NCBI GenBank assembly: GCA_035542155.1
Contig: DATKLX010000138.1
Location: forward strand, 1 to 15,149
Reading direction: 5' to 3'
Source of the DNA: DATKLX01 sp035542155
Lineage (GTDB): Bacteria; Chloroflexota; Anaerolineae; Anaerolineales; Anaerolineaceae
Length of the DNA: 15,149 bases
Position numbers and translations under genes: made by a program. Shown here in pieces: positions 13,771-15,149 of the stretch. How positions within the stretch are numbered: position 1 is the first letter of the stretch; every line of letters starts with the position of its first letter. A model generated the notes under the pieces. The model searched no databases, had not been told where the DNA came from, and saw nothing but the letters and a program-made list of their open reading frames with translations.

Positions 13771-14730
13771 ATGGGTGAAGCAAAACGCAAAGTCGTACTG
13801 GGGCTTGGCAATTTGCTCAACCGCGATGAGGGTTTGGGTGTCCAGGCGCTGAAACTCCTGGACACCCAAATCGGGGAGCAGGTAGATGTCGAGCTGCTCG
13901 ATGGAGGTGTGCTCGGCCTGAACCTCCTGACCATCGTGGAAGAATGCTCCCACCTGCTGATCCTGGACGCGGTCAACGCGGGAAAGCCGGCCGGGACGAT
14001 CGTCGAGCTTGCCAAAGATCAGATCCCGCTCTATGCCGGGGTTAAATTGTCGCAGCACCAGGTCACCTTCCAGGAAGTGCTGGGCCTGGCCAACATCCGC
14101 GGCTACCTCCCCGAACACCTGCACCTGGTCGGCATTCAACCGGATGATCTCACCGTCGGGCTGGAACTGAGCCCTACAGTGGAAGCGGCGCTGCCCGAGA
14201 TGGTCCGGCGCGCCATCACCGTCTTGGAAGGATGGAGATTAACCAAACTAACGGAGAAACGTATGGATCATGCCGCTGCTTTTCAAATCGGGAATGACAC
14301 CTATACCATGCCTGCCGATCGCCATTACGACCGGGAAACGCACCTGTGGGCGCAACTCGACCCAGTTGGAGGCCAGGTGGTTGTGGGGATAGACGCCCTG
14401 GGGCTGGCCGCGCTCGGCGATCTGGCCTACGTTACCCTGCCAGCAGTGGGGACGACAGTGGAGCGGGGGAAATCGATGGGCACGCTCGAGGCAGCCAAGA
14501 TGACCGGCAGCCTGATTGCCCCGGTCAGCGGCGTGATCGTGGCGGCCAACGAGCGCACCGTGCAGAACCCATCCCTGGTCAACCAGGATATGTATGGAAA
14601 CGGCTGGCTGGTTGCCATCCAGCCCGCAGCCTGGCAGCATGAATCAGAGCGCCTGGTTTCCGGCGAAGATTTGCCTGCCTGGGTCGATGCCGAGCTGGAA
14701 CGCTACCGCCGGCAAGGCTGGATCGACTGA
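13771..14730 (+). CDS. Fusion: hydrogenase maturation protease + GcvH-like lipoyl carrier domain
   Basis: A 319-residue two-domain protein. Residues 1 to about 155 are a HybD/HycI-type endopeptidase: GLGNLLNRDEGLGV with Glu20, LDAVNAG with Asp66, and QHQVTF with His96 match the nickel-contacting Glu16, Asp62 and His93 of HybD. It should trim the large subunit after His558. Residues about 165-300 form a GcvH-like domain with the lipoylation region GTLEAAKMTGSLIAPVSG (Lys243) and MYGNGWLVAI. The linker (about 155-164, RLTKLTEKR) looks like a former intergenic stretch. An in-frame ATG at 14263 has GGAG seven bases before it, so a free 155-residue carrier may also be made. I chose ATG 13771, eight bases after the hydL stop; an in-frame upstream ATG at 13723 lies inside hydL. 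The lipoate ligase follows with a one-base overlap. Confidence 0.85.
   Translation: MGEAKRKVVLGLGNLLNRDEGLGVQALKLLDTQIGEQVDVELLDGGVLGLNLLTIVEECSHLLILDAVNAGKPAGTIVELAKDQIPLYAGVKLSQHQVTFQEVLGLANIRGYLPEHLHLVGIQPDDLTVGLELSPTVEAALPEMVRRAITVLEGWRLTKLTEKRMDHAAAFQIGNDTYTMPADRHYDRETHLWAQLDPVGGQVVVGIDALGLAALGDLAYVTLPAVGTTVERGKSMGTLEAAKMTGSLIAPVSGVIVAANERTVQNPSLVNQDMYGNGWLVAIQPAAWQHESERLVSGEDLPAWVDAELERYRRQGWID
13833..13870 (+). repeat. 14-bp perfect inverted repeat (strong RNA hairpin) inside the protease gene
   Basis: TTTGGGTGTCCAGG (13833-13846) and its exact complement CCTGGACACCCAAA (13857-13870) flank a ten-base loop. Adding the G-U pair 13832/13871 and the G-C pair 13831/13872 gives a stem of 16 pairs. 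It lies about 60 bases into the coding region just after hydL. Such a stem can end or stabilize an mRNA, or slow translation, lowering protease output relative to the structural subunits. It could also be coincidental codon use. Confidence 0.8.
14253..14265 (+). promoter_or_regulatory. Internal ribosome binding site and start for a free lipoyl carrier
   Basis: GGAG at 14253-14256 lies seven bases before an in-frame ATG at 14263, exactly at the border between the protease and the GcvH-like domain. This is what a once separate gene would have kept after fusion. Translation from here would give a 155-residue lipoyl protein without the protease. Confidence 0.5.
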
Positions 14731-15149
14731 TGGATTGGCGCCTGATCACCGACGACGGGGTCTCCGCCTCTTTTGGCCTGAGCGCAGATGAGACGATCGC
14801 GGAGCGGGTGGGGAGGGGGAAGTCAGTCCCTACGCTGCGTCTGTATACTTATCGCTCAACCTGCGCCCTGGTTGGCCGCTTTCAGAACGTGCCCAATGAG
14901 CTGCGCGTGGATTTCTGTCGGGAGCACCAGATTCCGATCAACCGCAGGCCGACCGGCGGTGGCGCGATCATCATGGGCGAGGACCAGCTCGGCATCGCCT
15001 TGAGCCTGCCCGCCAACGCCGAAGATACCTACAGCCGCGCCCGAGAGATCATGAGCCAGTTTTCTGAAGCGATCGTGCGGGGGCTGAGCGATTTTGGTGT
15101 AGAAGCCCATTTTCACCGTAAGAACGACATCGTCGCCAGCGGGAAGAAA
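14730..15149 (+). CDS. Lipoate-protein ligase (LplA/LipM family), 3' part outside the window
   Basis: The ATG at 14730 shares its A with the TGA of the preceding gene (TGATG), and the frame is open through the last base, giving the first 140 residues. Family motifs: LYTYRSTCALVGRFQN, where the family has a conserved G-R/Y-F/Q-N segment; RRPTGGGAIIMGEDQLGIAL (lipoyl-AMP binding loop); and RKNDIVASGKK at the window end with the catalytic lysine region. The enzyme attaches or transfers lipoate to carrier proteins through lipoyl-AMP. Two acceptor domains are encoded in the same operon (Lys74 of the lbpA product, Lys243 of the fusion), so it is their likely modifier, like the dedicated sLpl enzymes of sHdr clusters. 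Whether it is a ligase or an octanoyl transferase cannot be told from the part seen. Confidence 0.88.
   Translation, partial: MDWRLITDDGVSASFGLSADETIAERVGRGKSVPTLRLYTYRSTCALVGRFQNVPNELRVDFCREHQIPINRRPTGGGAIIMGEDQLGIALSLPANAEDTYSRAREIMSQFSEAIVRGLSDFGVEAHFHRKNDIVASGKK

Noticed and set aside
13248..14015. 255-residue open frame on the - strand
   Set aside because: It is opposite hydL and the protease, which have clear motifs; no recognisable domain.
6841..15149. A canonical sHdr (sulfur-oxidizing heterodisulfide reductase-like) operon
   Set aside because: TusA, DsrE, LbpA and lipoate ligase are shared, but no HdrA flavoprotein, HdrB or HdrC pair is present; Isp2 belongs to a hydrogenase set.
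1..15149. CRISPR arrays, tRNA or rRNA genes, insertion sequences
   Set aside because: No regularly spaced repeats, no cloverleaf or rRNA-like conserved blocks, and no transposase motifs or terminal repeats were found by reading.

Overview
The window looks like chromosomal DNA of an anaerobic, sulfur-handling bacterium. It is moderately GC-rich, almost every gene lies on the + strand, and most genes have strong AGGAGG-type ribosome binding sites. Split 2-hydroxyacyl-CoA-dehydratase-type proteins, a TauE/persulfide dioxygenase set and a membrane-bound [NiFe] hydrogenase together would fit an Anaerolineae-like Chloroflexota. That assignment is a guess; other anaerobes cannot be excluded without marker genes.

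Left part (1-2266): the tail of one 2-hydroxyacyl-CoA dehydratase/activase-related protein, a complete second member of the family (106-1227), and a BadF/HgdC-type ATPase activase with a cysteine-rich C-terminal extension (1253-2266). These look like the pieces of a large fused activase-related protein, encoded separately.

Middle (2245-5862): a sulfide/persulfide detoxification region showing decay. It has a rhodanese lacking its N-terminal half, a TauE/SafE permease, a CstB-like persulfide dioxygenase with one degenerate and one active rhodanese domain, a SAM methyltransferase, a DsrE-family gene broken by a one-base frameshift, and on the - strand only the C-terminal end of a YeiH-type transporter. 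From about 5863 to 6043 lies an AT-rich control region with a 10-bp perfect inverted repeat overlapping a plausible promoter.

Right part (6044-15149, cut by the window end): an apparent single operon. Order: HTH-PocR regulator, TusA, DsrE2-like protein, a second DsrE-like protein, a lipoate-binding GcvH-like protein (LbpA type), [NiFe] hydrogenase small subunit with Tat signal, Isp1 (NarI-like cytochrome b), Isp2 (HdrD-like, two [4Fe-4S] motifs plus a CCG domain), a small SpoIIAA/STAS-like protein, the hydrogenase large subunit, a fusion of hydrogenase maturation protease with a second lipoyl carrier domain, and a lipoate-protein ligase.

HydS-Isp1-Isp2-HydL is the known Isp-type (group 1e) hydrogenase. 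What stands out is its packing with sulfur carriers (TusA, DsrE) and lipoylated carriers plus their ligase, parts otherwise known from the sulfur-oxidizing sHdr system. No sHdr core (HdrA, HdrB or HdrC) is visible in the window. The inference is a hydrogenase coupled through a heterodisulfide-reductase-like subunit to lipoamide- or protein-bound sulfur in the cytoplasm, for hydrogen-driven sulfur reduction or the reverse. This is the candidate undescribed system.
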